The notes beneath the pieces are model-generated. The model saw only the letters and a program-made list of their open reading frames with translations, made no database searches and was not told the DNA's origin. The position numbers were made by a program, and so were the translations under genes. From Acuticoccus yangtzensis (lineage in GTDB: Bacteria; Pseudomonadota; Alphaproteobacteria; Rhizobiales; Amorphaceae), in assembly GCF_001927245.1 (NCBI RefSeq), contig NZ_MJUX01000015.1, positions 1-32,161 on the forward strand: DNA of 32,161 nucleotides. Reading direction: 5' to 3'. This document shows, piece by piece, positions 32,134 to 32,161 of the stretch. Position 1 is the first letter of the stretch. Each line of letters starts with the position of its first letter.

Positions 32134-32161
32134 CCCAAGTTGCTCTCTGGCGATCTTCGTC
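32131..32161 (+). CDS. IS630-family transposase, first 10 codons only
   Basis: The reading MPKLLSGDLR matches the conserved opening of IS630-family transposases (MPK-LS-DLR..., leading to the first helix-turn-helix). Only this much lies in the window. The hairpin before it and the upstream TA junction support the call. Confidence 0.65.
   Translation, partial: MPKLLSGDLR

Larger units (their letters stand above)
32038..32161 (+). mobile_element. Left end of an IS630-family insertion sequence (runs off window)
   Basis: TnpA similarity stops at HINL (32034). A TA dinucleotide follows at 32036-32037, the target duplicated by IS630-family elements, and the foreign sequence starts with GAGCGCTTCGCGCTC (a 6-bp stem-loop). 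A second perfect stem-loop GAATCAG-CAGCATT-CTGATTC lies at 32077-32097. A transposase start follows at 32131. The right end is outside the window, so the element's boundaries are inferred from one side only. Confidence 0.7.

Noticed and set aside
1-32161. CRISPR arrays, tRNA or rRNA genes, riboswitches
   Set aside because: The only regular repeats are the iterons and palindromes. No cloverleaf or rRNA-like segment was seen on either strand.

Overview
The window reads as part of an alphaproteobacterial plasmid (or chromid). It is GC-rich throughout, apart from one AT-rich gene. It carries a complete replication and partition module of the kind common in Rhodobacterales and relatives: a RepA of the 'replication initiator protein A' type, an iteron array, ParB, an array of ParB-site-like palindromes and a ParA with an N-terminal helix-turn-helix extension. 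I cannot name a species. No rRNA, tRNA or CRISPR array was seen. Both edges lie in mobile DNA: an IS3-type orfA remnant at the left, and a decayed Tn3-type unit broken by an IS630-type element at the right.

Layout. (1) 1-793: a membrane-anchored protein of unknown function whose 3' part has been replaced in frame by an IS3 orfA fragment. (2) 914-5502, all minus strand: parA, parB and rep. Seven 16-bp palindromes lie between parA and parB, and one more lies after parB. Eleven copies of a 16-bp iteron lie between parB and rep. A further exact palindrome lies at 8407. (3) 5503-5997: non-coding, with a large inverted repeat. (4) 5998-8233: a GT4 glycosyltransferase and a foreign-looking acyltransferase. 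(5) 8433-14265: a GntR/UTRA regulator and a complete tripartite tricarboxylate-type transporter (TctA, TctB, TctC), divergent from a two-domain metallophosphoesterase. A perfect inverted repeat sits in the shared promoter region. This looks like a self-contained uptake and processing unit for an unknown solute.

(6) 14359-28321: an extracellular polysaccharide cluster. It has a WcaF-like acetyltransferase, a GT2 and several GT4 glycosyltransferases, a UDP-glucuronate decarboxylase broken by a frameshift, an FkbM methyltransferase, two acyltransferase-3 proteins, an exostosin-like glycosyltransferase, UDP-galactopyranose mutase, a sulfotransferase stump and a Wzy-like polymerase. The genes lie on both strands with convergent overlaps, and three are damaged or truncated. 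No flippase, Wza/Wzc export gene or initiating phosphoglycosyl transferase is visible here.

(7) 28552-30398: a TetR regulator divergent from a TRAP-type DctP binding protein. dctP carries a single-base frameshift and has no dctQ or dctM beside it. (8) 30475-32161: a probable res site, an intact TnpR resolvase, a Tn3-type TnpA with a very large in-frame internal deletion, and the left end of an IS630-family element whose start codon lies in a perfect 13-bp hairpin. Overall the accessory DNA is a surface-polysaccharide and solute-uptake cargo that is being eroded by mobile elements and small frameshifts. Some of the frameshifts could be sequencing errors.
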